64,000 nucleotides of DNA from Castellaniella sp. S9 (GTDB lineage Bacteria; Pseudomonadota; Gammaproteobacteria; Burkholderiales; Burkholderiaceae_B), in NCBI RefSeq assembly GCF_027257175.1, contig NZ_JAPFGD010000005.1:328447-392446 (forward strand), written 5' to 3'. This document shows positions 1 through 9,353 of the stretch, piece after piece; position 1 is the first letter of the stretch; the number at the start of each line of letters is the position of its first letter. Under the pieces are notes generated by a model. The model did not search any database, had not been told where the DNA came from, and was given only the letters and a program-made list of their open reading frames with translations. The position numbers were made by a program, and so were the translations under genes.

Positions 1-3000
1 CCCGTATCGAACTGAATGCCGTCGGCAACCATCACGTTGACCAAGGCATCCGGTTCACCCAAGAGTTCGCGCAGCTTATTGACCACGCCCTCGATGATGG
101 CGGCCGTGACTTCACGTTCTTGAAAGCGGATGCTGACCGTGTTCTCGCCCTCACCAATTTCAACGCGCACGCCCTTGAAGCGGGCACCGGATTGATCGCG
201 AAAGCGGTTGATGACACCAAAGACACGTTCGGTCGTATCCAATGAAATACGTTTGCCCTGCAGGCGGGCGGGTGCGGTATCCACAACCTGGACCGTCTTG
301 TCACCACTGGCGGGGATCGGAAAATCCGCTGTCTTGTTGGCCTCACCTGCCTGTGCAAACACCAGCAGACGGCAACTGGCCGAGCCAATCTCGAACGGTG
401 CTTCATAGCGGATGCCGTCCTTGGGATTGGATCCGTCCAGGGTGTAAAAAATCTCTGCATGGGGCGTCACCGCCAAGGTCACCTTGCGCTTATCCGCAAT
501 GGGTTCGACCTGGTGGCGGATCTTCAGGTCAGCCAGCCAACGTGTGGCGGGACCACTCTCGTACTGCCCCGTCGGCTCACGTACGACAAAGTACACGGTG
601 CCTTCACCCGTGCTGAAATTATCCAGATCATCCACCCGCTGATCCTGCTCGGACACGTCGGGGCGCGTAGACCAATAGACGGCAGGGCTGTCCCCTGCAT
701 GACGCGGGGTCAGGGACAGGACGGTCTCACCTGTCTCTTGCCGGACATTGATCACCGACACGTTGACAGTGGCCTTGTCTTTGGGGAACGGCCCCTTCTC
801 AACATAGCCATCCTCACCCAAACGCCAACGGCCTTGTTTCAGCGCCTCGGCCTTGAGCGCATCCAGGCCACCGGCCCCCGGCATCCAGGGCCAGATGGGC
901 GAGCATTTGGCACGCGCGGCCACGTCCTTCCAGGGGGTACGCCGATTATCCCTGCCCGAGGGCCACAGGTAGGTCTCTGCCAAGGCAAAACACTCATCAA
1001 AATTGTCTCTGCCCAGCGCGGCAATCAGTTTATAGTCGGCCCGTGGGCTGGCCAGCAGCGCTTCAATCTGCGCCTCAGCAGACTGGTCCCCCTGCCCCAG
1101 CTTGAGTCCCTGATCGATGCTGACCTTGCCCAGCACGTCGCGCCCGTCAGTCGCGTCATTCATGGGCACATACAGGCAGTTGTAGGCGGCGGACAGGGCC
1201 TTGCCAAAGCGGCCTTCAGCTTCTTCCAGGCGGTCACGCGCTTCTTCGTACAGGGTATCGCCGGATTTCAAGCGTTTGGAAATCTGTTCGATCGCATACA
1301 GTTCGCGCAGCCGTTCCTCTACAGCATCCGCCATCAGGCTGTCCTGCCCAGTCAGGACCAGCAGATTGTTTTTTTCCTGTTGATAATCAAAGAAATTCTG
1401 CAGCTCGCTGGGAGGCACCTTGCCATCAGGCTTGACGACAATCAGCGTGCGCGGGCCGCCCAGCCGCAAATCTTCAAACCGTGGCAAGACCTGTACATCC
1501 TGATAGGCGATGCGGCTATTGGGTGACAGCACCCCGGTCAGGCGATTGATCAGCGCCTGATCCACCTTGGGCTGGGGAACTTCTTTAGCGTTGCGTTCGA
1601 TCTGCCGTGAAAGATTCTCCGTTTCCTTGATGAAGAAACGCTGCTCTTCACGGTGCAGGTACCAGGCAGATTCACGCAACTGCTGCAAGGCATGCAGGAA
1701 CTCGTCTGGCTTGCGCTGCGGGGCCGCCAGAAATTCGATCAGCTCGCTTTCCGACAAGCCAATACGCCCACCAACGGCCCTCGATAGACTGGACGACAGC
1801 AAGATCGTCATCAATTGTTGTGCCGCGTCGCTGGCCAGGTCCAGATCAATGCGTTCTGCAATGGCGTTGCCTGCATCGGCAATGTCGCGCGTCACCGCCG
1901 GCATCAGCTTTGGCGCAATACGCTCGATCTCGTCCTTGACCTGGTCATCGTTCAGATTCAGATGCTGGGTGCCGATCAGGAAAACGTCATCGGCCGCACG
2001 TTCGTCCACGCTTTTCAGCAGGCGGGCGGTGAACTGCATCAGCCCCCGTGTCTGGCGGAACCCTTCGTTTTCCTTGAACAGTGCCACCAGGTGCTTGAAT
2101 GAGGGGTGAAAGGGATAGGTCTCCCTGACCTGCTCGGCAATCTGCTCGATGCTACTGGCAATGATGTAACCACCATCTTCGGCCCTCTTAACCTGCTGTG
2201 CGTACTCCTCAGCCACTTCGGAAATCGTGCGCTCGTCCGGCAGTTCGTCGATCAGGCGCTTTTTCAGGATTTCGTAGATTTCATTGCCTGCCAGCTGCAC
2301 CGGTGTGATCGTCATCGCCTGACGACGGGTTTCCTGCTGCAGATTCGAGATCGCATCCGTCAACGCCTTGGTCTGAGACTTGTAGCTGCCCGACAGGTTG
2401 GCAATCACAATGGCACAGTTCGGCAGTTCCAGGGCCGCACTCATCAAACTGGACAGGCTGTAGACCACCATGTTGGCCAGCGTGCCATCTCCCAGTTTAT
2501 GCGTACTGGCGTTGTCCAGATACGGTGGTAGTTCATCCAGCAGAATCAGAGTGGGCTGATCACCGATAATGGCTTTCCACTGACGCTGGTCCACCGCCTT
2601 GGGGCCATTGGCCCAATAGGGCCGGATGGCTTCTGCTTCGCCCAGTTGGGTGGCGATGTCACCCCAGACATAATTGTCCGGATTATTGCGGCCATTGAAG
2701 GCGGCAATGCGCGCCTGACCAAACTCAAGTCGTGACGCCAGATCAGTGGGCAGGACTTCATTGCGGAGATGGGTATGTCGGGCCAACAACCCCAGCGCAA
2801 TCATCATGTGCGTCTTACCGCCGCCCATGGCCTGAGTCAGTTCGAAGACCCCCTGGTCGGATTTCCCGGACAGGCGCAGCAACCCTTCGCGGAACAGCTG
2901 TTCCATACCGTGGGTGACAAAGTTGCGCGAGAAAAATTCGCGACCATCGCCTGCATCGTTGATGAGATCCGCGAGGTTTTCAATCGCCTGACTCATCCGG

Positions 3001-3053
3001 TAATCACGAATGATGGGATTGAATCGGCAGGCCTGTTTGACTGTCCTGATCAT
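1..3053 (-). CDS. DUF499-type AAA ATPase (partial, C-terminus outside window)
   Basis: Over 1,017 codons are open on the minus strand with no stop before the window edge. The N-terminus carries a Walker A-like element (AMGGGKTHMM, about residues 75-84) and a Walker B-like element (LILLDE, about 169-174), so ATP binding is expected. The start, with FELTQAMGGGKTH, matches my memory of the DUF499 family, which NCBI labels anti-phage-associated and which travels with DUF1156 methylase-like proteins. The start codon is the ATG overlapping the stop of the upstream small gene (ATGA), implying translational coupling. Location inside an integrase-bearing element agrees with a defence or mobile-element role, but biochemical function is unknown. 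The plus-strand frames here are antisense shadows. Confidence 0.8.
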   Translation of the reverse strand, partial: MIRTVKQACRFNPIIRDYRMSQAIENLADLINDAGDGREFFSRNFVTHGMEQLFREGLLRLSGKSDQGVFELTQAMGGGKTHMMIALGLLARHTHLRNEVLPTDLASRLEFGQARIAAFNGRNNPDNYVWGDIATQLGEAEAIRPYWANGPKAVDQRQWKAIIGDQPTLILLDELPPYLDNASTHKLGDGTLANMVVYSLSSLMSAALELPNCAIVIANLSGSYKSQTKALTDAISNLQQETRRQAMTITPVQLAGNEIYEILKKRLIDELPDERTISEVAEEYAQQVKRAEDGGYIIASSIEQIAEQVRETYPFHPSFKHLVALFKENEGFRQTRGLMQFTARLLKSVDERAADDVFLIGTQHLNLNDDQVKDEIERIAPKLMPAVTRDIADAGNAIAERIDLDLASDAAQQLMTILLSSSLSRAVGGRIGLSESELIEFLAAPQRKPDEFLHALQQLRESAWYLHREEQRFFIKETENLSRQIERNAKEVPQPKVDQALINRLTGVLSPNSRIAYQDVQVLPRFEDLRLGGPRTLIVVKPDGKVPPSELQNFFDYQQEKNNLLVLTGQDSLMADAVEERLRELYAIEQISKRLKSGDTLYEEARDRLEEAEGRFGKALSAAYNCLYVPMNDATDGRDVLGKVSIDQGLKLGQGDQSAEAQIEALLASPRADYKLIAALGRDNFDECFALAETYLWPSGRDNRRTPWKDVAARAKCSPIWPWMPGAGGLDALKAEALKQGRWRLGEDGYVEKGPFPKDKATVNVSVINVRQETGETVLSLTPRHAGDSPAVYWSTRPDVSEQDQRVDDLDNFSTGEGTVYFVVREPTGQYESGPATRWLADLKIRHQVEPIADKRKVTLAVTPHAEIFYTLDGSNPKDGIRYEAPFEIGSASCRLLVFAQAGEANKTADFPIPASGDKTVQVVDTAPARLQGKRISLDTTERVFGVINRFRDQSGARFKGVRVEIGEGENTVSIRFQEREVTAAIIEGVVNKLRELLGEPDALVNVMVADGIQFDT

Positions 3054-3247
3054 GACCGCACTCCGTTGTTGTTCTTGACTTCTTCGGAGGGCGAGACCGG
3101 GATCCCCTTACGCTCGCAATAGTCGCGAATCAGGAACTCCACCATATTGGAAAGAGATCGATGCTCTTGGTCTGCAGCCATACGCAGCCCGTTCTTGAGC
3201 CCAGGATCGACACGAAACGTGAGCGTAGCGGTCTTGGTATTGCTCAT
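3050..3247 (-). CDS. Ribbon-helix-helix-like small DNA-binding protein
   Basis: A 65-residue protein beginning MSNTKTATLTFRVDPGLKNG. The N-terminal strand (TATLTFRVD) followed by two helices (LKNGLRMAADQEHRSLSNMVEFLIRDYC) is the layout of Arc/CopG-type ribbon-helix-helix proteins, which bind DNA as dimers and are often antitoxins or local repressors. The ATG at 3247 is preferred because GGAGAGG lies just before it; an ATG 18 bases further upstream has no such site. Its stop overlaps the start of the DUF499 ATPase, so the two are one transcription unit. A perfect inverted repeat upstream is a likely autoregulatory operator. It could be an antitoxin, but no toxin partner is evident. Confidence 0.75.
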   Translation of the reverse strand: MSNTKTATLTFRVDPGLKNGLRMAADQEHRSLSNMVEFLIRDYCERKGIPVSPSEEVKNNNGVRS

Positions 3248-3273
3248 AGCCTCTCCGGCAACCACTGAAAATG

Positions 3274-3290
3274 TACTGCACTTTACAGTA
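3274..3290. promoter_or_regulatory. Inverted repeat upstream of the ribbon-helix-helix gene
   Basis: TACTG, seven bases, CAGTA form a perfect dyad 27 bases before the start codon of the small gene at 3050-3247. Position and symmetry fit an operator bound by the encoded ribbon-helix-helix dimer; this is inference. Confidence 0.5.
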
Positions 3291-3368
3291 TTGGATCGGC
3301 TGTGACAATAAAATCACGTCGATGGCAAGCAGCCATCAATTACTACTTTCTGCTGAAAGGCCGCTTAG

Positions 3369-3605
3369 TCAGTCTTCCCCCCGCAATTCCGGCCAAATCT
3401 GCCACCAGTCATCGGGCCGCAGTTGCTTGCGGGTGACTTCCCCCCCTGTCAGTTCCTCGATCTCCACGCAGCGAATAATGGGCACCGGACGCGTCCCTGC
3501 TGCCCAGCTGCTGACCACCTGTACAGGCAACCCCAGCTTCTTGGCCAACGGGGTCATTCCGCCCATGACTTCACAGGCATCTCGAACAGGTTGAAAATCG
3601 GCCAT
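3369..3605 (-). CDS. Cro/YdaS-like helix-turn-helix repressor
   Basis: A 78-residue protein with a central helix-turn-helix (MTPLAKKLGLPVQVVSSWAA, about residues 17-36) followed by RPVPIIRCVEIEELTGG. This pattern, in which a Cro-like domain is followed by 'P..RC..IE.LTGG', is typical of YdaS/Cro proteins of prophages and integrative elements; YdaS relatives are also described as antitoxins. The C-terminal DDWWQIWPEL is also common in the family. It lies alone between the DUF499 unit and a non-coding stretch. A perfect palindrome directly upstream (3618-3634) suggests autoregulation. Confidence 0.8.
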   Translation of the reverse strand: MADFQPVRDACEVMGGMTPLAKKLGLPVQVVSSWAAGTRPVPIIRCVEIEELTGGEVTRKQLRPDDWWQIWPELRGED

Positions 3606-3617
3606 ATGCTTCCATAA

Positions 3618-3634
3618 CCATACTAATAGTATGG
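3618..3634. promoter_or_regulatory. Palindromic operator of the Cro/YdaS-like gene
   Basis: CCATAC-TAATA-GTATGG is a perfect 6-5-6 dyad starting 13 bases upstream of the start codon at 3605. It sits where the promoter of the minus-strand repressor gene must be. Binding by the encoded repressor is inferred. Confidence 0.6.
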
Positions 3635-3639
3635 ATTTT

Positions 3640-4500
3640 ATAAGATAAATCCGTTATTTGGATGTGACGGGGCGTTGTTGTTTTGTGCTGTTTTGCGGCA
3701 TGAAGGTTCATCTACAGCCAGCCAAATTGTAACGGCTAGTCAAAACGCGGTGCCTATCGCATGAAACAAGCTGAACCGGCCTGAACCAAACTTTTTTTCG
3801 ACCCCCCTAGGGAGATTGGCGATTTTATAACCATCACCTGAGCATGGGATAGTCACAGGCACAAACAATTTGTCCCAGCTCCGTATCTCCAGCTCGCGCA
3901 GGTAGCCGCTAAGCTCAATCACCCCTCAGTAGAACCTTGAATCGCTTAGAAAATCAATCAGCTGATTGCCTATTGACAGAACTTAGCAGATTGCTGACAA
4001 TGGCATTAACTGCTTCACGCAGACCAGCTCTTTAACAAGAAACAAGCGATGAATACTGCGCCCTGCCCGATCACGCGGCACGCGATTGCGCAGCAACCTG
4101 TCAGGCATCGGGGTTGAAGCAAAACCGATGAAATCCGCCAATCGCAGCCAGCCCCTCGCGTGGGGCGTGGATGGCTGCGTGCGGCGGGGACTTCCCTTCG
4201 CAGGAAGCGCCCGGTGCATTCATCCGAATGCCCAGCATCAGGGATGGCGACGTAATCCTTTGACGACAGCGGGAAAGACCGCAGTCCCCAGCACCCAGAC
4301 GAACCGCCACCGGCGGGCCAGCGTCTGGCCCTGCCGGAGATGATCCAAGCACCCGACCCCCATCGCGGCATCTTGGCGGGTCGGCCCCCAGGGCTCCGGC
4401 GAGCCCGCTTTGGCCGATGTCCCTCCGGGCATCTACCAAAGCCACACAATCCATACCTACCGCCCAGCCTGGCACGTTCACCAGCAATCCAGAAGGATCG
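3640..4500. other. Long stretch with no convincing gene
   Basis: About 860 bases between the Cro-like repressor and the first excisionase-like gene. Several short frames are open on both strands (for example within 4015-4521), but none resembles a known family and none has both a good ribosome site and plausible composition. The right half is GC-rich with short complementary segments, so a structured RNA, a transfer or replication site, or remnants of a decayed gene are possible. I see nothing that decides among these. Confidence 0.4.
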
Positions 4501-4504
4501 ACTC

Positions 4505-4729
4505 ATGACGATGACAAGCACATTGACTGCTCAATTCCCCCAACCGCCCACCGGCACCACCTTGCTCTATCGCATCGGCGTGGCAGAACGCAAGCTGGGC
4601 GTATCGCGCTCCACCATCTATCGGCTGGTCAATGAAGGCGAGCTGGAACTCATCAAGATCGGCAAGCGCTCCAGCCGCATCACGGCGGCCAGCCTGCATG
4701 CGCTGATCGAGCGCAGCAAGGCTGCCTGA
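4505..4729 (+). CDS. Excisionase-like helix-turn-helix protein
   Basis: A 74-residue protein with YRIGVAERKLGVSRSTIYRL and then VNEGELELIKIGKRSSRI. This is the winged MerR/excisionase-type fold (HTH_17 class), where the helix-turn-helix is followed by a basic 'IGKRSSRIT' wing. The start at 4505 is preferred to a longer upstream frame because AGAAGGATCG precedes it, and the same leader occurs before the next gene. A role as recombination directionality factor or local regulator for the nearby integrase is inferred from family and position. Confidence 0.75.
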   Translation: MTMTSTLTAQFPQPPTGTTLLYRIGVAERKLGVSRSTIYRLVNEGELELIKIGKRSSRITAASLHALIERSKAA

Positions 4730-4831
4730 AACGGCATCAGCCCACTCAGGCGCTGCATTGCGCCTCCGCAAAGCACTGGTTGCAATCCCTACCCATTCGC
4801 AGCCACCCACGCATGACAGAAGGATCGTTCC

Positions 4832-5080
4832 ATGGACACACCGCCGCACATTCCCGCAAACACCCGGCCACTCTTCGCCTCCAACACTCTGGTCCGCGTG
4901 CCCGATATCTGCCGCAACCCCAAGACCGGTCAGCCAGGCATTCTGCCGATCAGCCGATCCACCTGGTACGAATGGGTCAAGCAAGGGATCGCACCACCGG
5001 GTATGCGGATCGGCGGCCGCACCGTCGTGTGGCGTCTATCCGATATCCAGGCAATGGCAAAAGCTCAGTCTGGCCGCTGA
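4832..5080 (+). CDS. AlpA-family helix-turn-helix regulator
   Basis: An 82-residue protein with LPISRSTWYEWVKQGIAPPG and then RIGGRTVVWRLSDIQAM, the AlpA pattern (helix-turn-helix, R.GGR.V.W, DI..W/M). AlpA proteins act as regulators of prophage or island integrases and excision. It follows the first HTH gene with the same AGAAGGATCG ribosome-site region, so the two are probably co-transcribed. Its last 16 bases overlap the 3' end of the convergent integrase gene. Confidence 0.85.
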   Translation: MDTPPHIPANTRPLFASNTLVRVPDICRNPKTGQPGILPISRSTWYEWVKQGIAPPGMRIGGRTVVWRLSDIQAMAKAQSGR

Positions 5081-6276
5081 GCCAGCCGGTCCAGATGATC
5101 CGCCAGGAACTGCAAAGCCTCTCGGCGCTCCTGGCCCAGCTCTGCATGGTTGTATGCGGCCTCCACCTGCCCCCTGGGGGCATGAGACAGCAACAGCTCA
5201 ACCACCTCGGATCGGATGCCATGCTCCCGCAGCAGCGTAGCCGCTGTGCCACGAACGCCATGGGGTGCAAACCCTTGAACACCGAAATCGATCCGTTTGA
5301 AGAAGTGGTTCAGACTGGCTTCACCCATGGGGGCCACACGGCCACTGCTGGTATAGATAGTCGGAAAGACGTAATCCTGGTGACCTGTCATGGGCTGCAA
5401 TGCCTGCAGCAAGGCCACGGCCTGACGGGGCAGATAAACCCGATGACGCTTGCGCATCTTCATGCGTTCGGCGGGGATATCCCAGATTCCGGTCGTCAGA
5501 TCGAATTCTGCCCAATGGCTGCGGATCAGCTCGCTTTTACGAACCATGGTATAGAACAGCATCTGCGCGGCCACCAGGGTCGTGAAATGGGCACCTTGGC
5601 GCGGGATCTGTCGCCAGAGCCGACTGACTTCCGCCTCCAGCAGATGCTTGTGGTGGGTGCGCTTGGGCACGCTGATCGCACCACGCACCATCAGCGCCGG
5701 GTTTGAGTCAGCCATCAGATTGCGGATCGCGTAGTTGTAGATGCGCTGAATCAGCGACCGCACGCCTTCGGCGGTAACGGCAGTGGTACGTAAAGGCTCC
5801 AGAACATCCAGCACCTCACGGGGTGCCACAGCAGCCAGCGGGCGGCCACCTATCGTCGGGAATACATGGCTTTCCAGCCAGCGCAGTTGCTGCGCCCGGT
5901 AGGTGGCAGAACGATAGAACAGGGTTTCTTCGACCCATTTCCTGGCATAGGTCTCGAACGTCAGCTGATCAGGGGCATCACCGCTGCTCCCGGGCCGATT
6001 CTGTCGGCCTGCCTTGGGGTTCTCGCCCTTCAGCACTTTGTCCATCAATTCAGCATGAACCTGTCGAGCGTCCTTTAACGAAACCGTCGGGTAACGCCCG
6101 ATGGTGATCTTGTCCCGACGACCCTCGAAATGAAACTTGTAGCGCCAGACCTTCGTACCCGTAGGCAATACTTCCAGATACAGCCCACCGCCATCCGTCA
6201 AGGCATAGGGCTTGTCCTTGGGTTTGGCGGCATTGATGACGACGGGGCGCAGCGCATAGGCAAAAGCACGAGACAT
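5065..6276 (-). CDS. Tyrosine integrase with arm-binding domain
   Basis: A 403-residue phage/island integrase. The N-terminus (AKPKDKPYALTDGGGLYLEV) is the arm DNA-binding domain (DUF4102 class). The C-terminal catalytic domain shows the Arg of YTMVRKSEL, the H-x-x-R of HGVRGTAATLL and the nucleophile Tyr in VEAAYNHAEL. It inserts or excises the element whose right end lies here, next to the icd terminator. The start is uncertain: ATGs at 6345, 6306 and 6276 are all in frame and none has a clear ribosome site; 6276 is chosen because the family's usual N-terminus begins close to it. The upstream candidates fall inside a repeat cluster. Confidence 0.9.
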   Translation of the reverse strand: MSRAFAYALRPVVINAAKPKDKPYALTDGGGLYLEVLPTGTKVWRYKFHFEGRRDKITIGRYPTVSLKDARQVHAELMDKVLKGENPKAGRQNRPGSSGDAPDQLTFETYARKWVEETLFYRSATYRAQQLRWLESHVFPTIGGRPLAAVAPREVLDVLEPLRTTAVTAEGVRSLIQRIYNYAIRNLMADSNPALMVRGAISVPKRTHHKHLLEAEVSRLWRQIPRQGAHFTTLVAAQMLFYTMVRKSELIRSHWAEFDLTTGIWDIPAERMKMRKRHRVYLPRQAVALLQALQPMTGHQDYVFPTIYTSSGRVAPMGEASLNHFFKRIDFGVQGFAPHGVRGTAATLLREHGIRSEVVELLLSHAPRGQVEAAYNHAELGQERREALQFLADHLDRLAQRPD

Positions 6277-6356
6277 GGGGCCATGATCCTGAAATTTTGG
6301 GGCCATGATAGCAAATATGGCCCCAAAATATGGCCCCAAACTCATGCGATGGCCCC
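6277..6356. repeat. Five GGGGCCAT repeats at the integrase 5' end
   Basis: GGGGCCAT occurs at about 6277 and 6299 on the plus strand and its complement ATGGCCCC at about 6317, 6330 and 6349, mostly flanked by A/T runs (TTTTGGGGCCAT; ATATGGCCCCAAA). Clustered direct and inverted copies between an integrase gene and the element border look like arm-type integrase sites or directionality-factor sites, or an operator for the integrase. Confidence 0.6.
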
Positions 6357-6383
6357 GGATTTAGCCATACCCTACCGGACACT

Positions 6384-6414
6384 AAAAAGCCCCGCTCTCC
6401 TATGAAAGCGGGGC
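6384..6414 (-). terminator. Rho-independent terminator of icd
   Basis: GCCCCGCT pairs with AGCGGGGC across a 10-base loop, and a run of five A on the plus strand gives the U tract for minus-strand transcripts leaving icd. The integrated element ends at or beside it. Confidence 0.85.
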
Positions 6415-6448
6415 CTTTCTGGACTTCGATGAATCGATCAAAAACCGA

Positions 6449-7705
<1,257 letters not shown>

Positions 7706-7883
7706 GGAAGCTCCAGTTTGCTCTGGGGGAGGATGATGACGAAAGGGGGGATTTTAGTCTTATATAAGAGTTTAGCCCAAACGCGCGGGATTGAGGCGCG
7801 CGAACCCCTTATTCTACCGTTCAGGCCGGCCGTGGGCGGCGCCGCAAGGCGGTAAAATGGTCGAAACACGCAAGCAGGCAGCC

Positions 7884-8315
7884 ATGTTCAACCCCACCCG
7901 CGAGCAAGTCCGCGAATTTTTCACCGAGGCCTGGCGCAAGGAACGCGCCGGCGCCGTCCTGACGCCGCTGGAGACCATGGCGGCGGACCTGATCCGTCTG
8001 CACCCGGAATACCACGCCGACCTCGAGGATCCCGAGGCCGCCGCGCGCGACTATCCGGTCGAGGCGGGTCGCACCAACCCCTTCCTGCACCTGTCCATGC
8101 ACTTGGCGATCGCCGAGCAGGTCTCGATCGACCATCCGCCGGGCATCCGTGCGGCGTGGCGCGCCTTGCTGGGCACCCGCGACGAGCACGAGGCCGCGCA
8201 CGTGGTCATGGAGGCTTTGGGCGAGGTGGTCTGGGAGGCCCAACGCATGGGCGTGCCGCTGGACAATGACCGATACCTGGACCTGATCCGGCGCCGCGCG
8301 ACGCAGGATCCGTAG
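7884..8315 (+). CDS. DUF1841 family protein
   Basis: A 143-residue protein starting MFNPTREQVREFFTEAW, followed by the NPFLHLSMHLAIAEQVSIDHPPGI segment that defines the DUF1841 family in beta- and gammaproteobacteria. No function is known. The start at 7884 is chosen over a longer frame from 7791 because homologues begin at MFNP; the extension would run through probable promoter sequence. It stands alone, divergent from icd and convergent with the cytochrome genes. Confidence 0.85.
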   Translation: MFNPTREQVREFFTEAWRKERAGAVLTPLETMAADLIRLHPEYHADLEDPEAAARDYPVEAGRTNPFLHLSMHLAIAEQVSIDHPPGIRAAWRALLGTRDEHEAAHVVMEALGEVVWEAQRMGVPLDNDRYLDLIRRRATQDP

Positions 8316-8338
8316 TTTTCAGCCTTGTGAAGGGTGTG

Positions 8339-8375
8339 TTTCCGGTGGATCCGCTGGTTCAGGGGCCCACCGGAA
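8339..8375. terminator. Hairpin between convergent genes
   Basis: TTTCCGGTGG and CCCACCGGAA form a stem of about 9 pairs between the stop of the DUF1841 gene and the stop of the cytochrome gene. There is no strong U tract, so it may be a weak bidirectional terminator or an mRNA 3' stabiliser. Confidence 0.5.
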
Positions 8376-8386
8376 TGCGTGGCGGA

Positions 8387-8746
8387 TTACTTGCGGATCG
8401 CCAACGGGGACGGCAGGCTGGCCAGCCAGGCCGAGATATTTTCGATGTCCGTGGGCGAGAGCTGGGCCGCCATGGCGCCCATGATCGGGTTCTTGCGCAC
8501 ATTGGCCGACACGGGCGCTCCGGCCTGGCCGCGCTGGTAGGCCGTGAGGGCGTGGGCCAGGTAGTCGGCGTGCTGTCCCGCGAGGATCGGGTATTCTGGC
8601 ATCATGGATGTCTTGGCATCCTCGCCGTGACAGGAGGCGCAGGTGAATTTCTGGAAGGCAGCCTGGCCGGCGGCCAGATCCGCGGCCTGTGCGCCGGCAG
8701 CGACAAAGGCAAGGGAGCCGAGCAAGGCGATCGTCAATTTCTTCAT
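8387..8746 (-). CDS. Periplasmic c-type cytochrome (c553/c4-like)
   Basis: A 119-residue monohaem cytochrome. A signal peptide (MKKLTIALLGSLAFVAAGAQ, cleavage after AQA) precedes a single haem motif CASCH; a Met-rich segment (MMPEYPILAGQHADYL) supplies the likely axial Met. GGGGACCTC before the ATG is the ribosome site. It follows a second cytochrome gene by 16 bases. The pair resembles the two halves of a dihaem cytochrome c4, an electron donor to terminal oxidases, here split into two small proteins. Partner oxidase not in the window. Confidence 0.88.
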   Translation of the reverse strand: MKKLTIALLGSLAFVAAGAQAADLAAGQAAFQKFTCASCHGEDAKTSMMPEYPILAGQHADYLAHALTAYQRGQAGAPVSANVRKNPIMGAMAAQLSPTDIENISAWLASLPSPLAIRK

Positions 8747-8762
8747 GAGGTCCCCGGCTTTA

Positions 8763-9119
8763 TTATTTGAGGCTGGAATAATAGGCGGCCACGTCGGCCA
8801 TGTCCTGCTCGGACAGGGTCCGGGCGATGGCCTCCATCGTGGCGAACGAGCGTGCGCCGCTGGCGTATTCCTTGAGCGCCGCGACGATGTAGGCGGCGTT
8901 CTGCCCGGCAATCATCGGCACGTGGTAGAGCTCGGGATAGGCGGCCTTGTAGCCGGGGATCCCGTGGCAACCGATGCACATCGAAATCTTGTCCTTTGCC
9001 GCCTGCGCATCGCCCGTCACCGGCGCGGCATCCGCCGCCACGGCCTGCCCTGCAAACAAACAGGATGCCGCGATCGCCAGGGGGCCCAGGCAGCGCTCGA
9101 TTTGTATTCGCAACTTCAT
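8763..9119 (-). CDS. Periplasmic c-type cytochrome
   Basis: A 118-residue protein with a signal sequence (LAIAASCLFAGQAVAADA) and one haem-binding motif CIGCH, followed by the YPELYHVPMIAGQNAAYI segment with the candidate axial Met. It is the first gene of a two-gene unit with the cytochrome downstream, both related to class I cytochromes c4/c553. Role in periplasmic electron transfer is inferred from family. Confidence 0.88.
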   Translation of the reverse strand: MKLRIQIERCLGPLAIAASCLFAGQAVAADAAPVTGDAQAAKDKISMCIGCHGIPGYKAAYPELYHVPMIAGQNAAYIVAALKEYASGARSFATMEAIARTLSEQDMADVAAYYSSLK

Positions 9120-9353
9120 ATTGTCTCTTTGTTAGCTAAAAAAGGCCCCACGCCGCGCCCTCCGCGTGCTGCCCCTAAAGGGGCCGACTTTCTACCTTGG
9201 GGCGGCCAGGCTGCGGAAAATGCGATCGGTTGGAAACCCACATGACCGATGCGGCCTGATGATTGTACGATAATTGCAACCAAGCATGCAGTCCTGAAAC
9301 TTTGAACCTTATAGCAGCCGGCCGCGCGCCGGCGCCGGGAAATCTTCTTCGAC

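Noticed and set aside
459..1526. 355-codon open frame on the plus strand
   Set aside because: It is antisense to the DUF499 ATPase, whose minus-strand translation is coherent over more than 1,000 codons; the plus-strand protein has no family features.
4015..4521. Several overlapping frames in the island gap
   Set aside because: No family resemblance, no good ribosome sites and arginine-rich products; listed as unassigned sequence instead.
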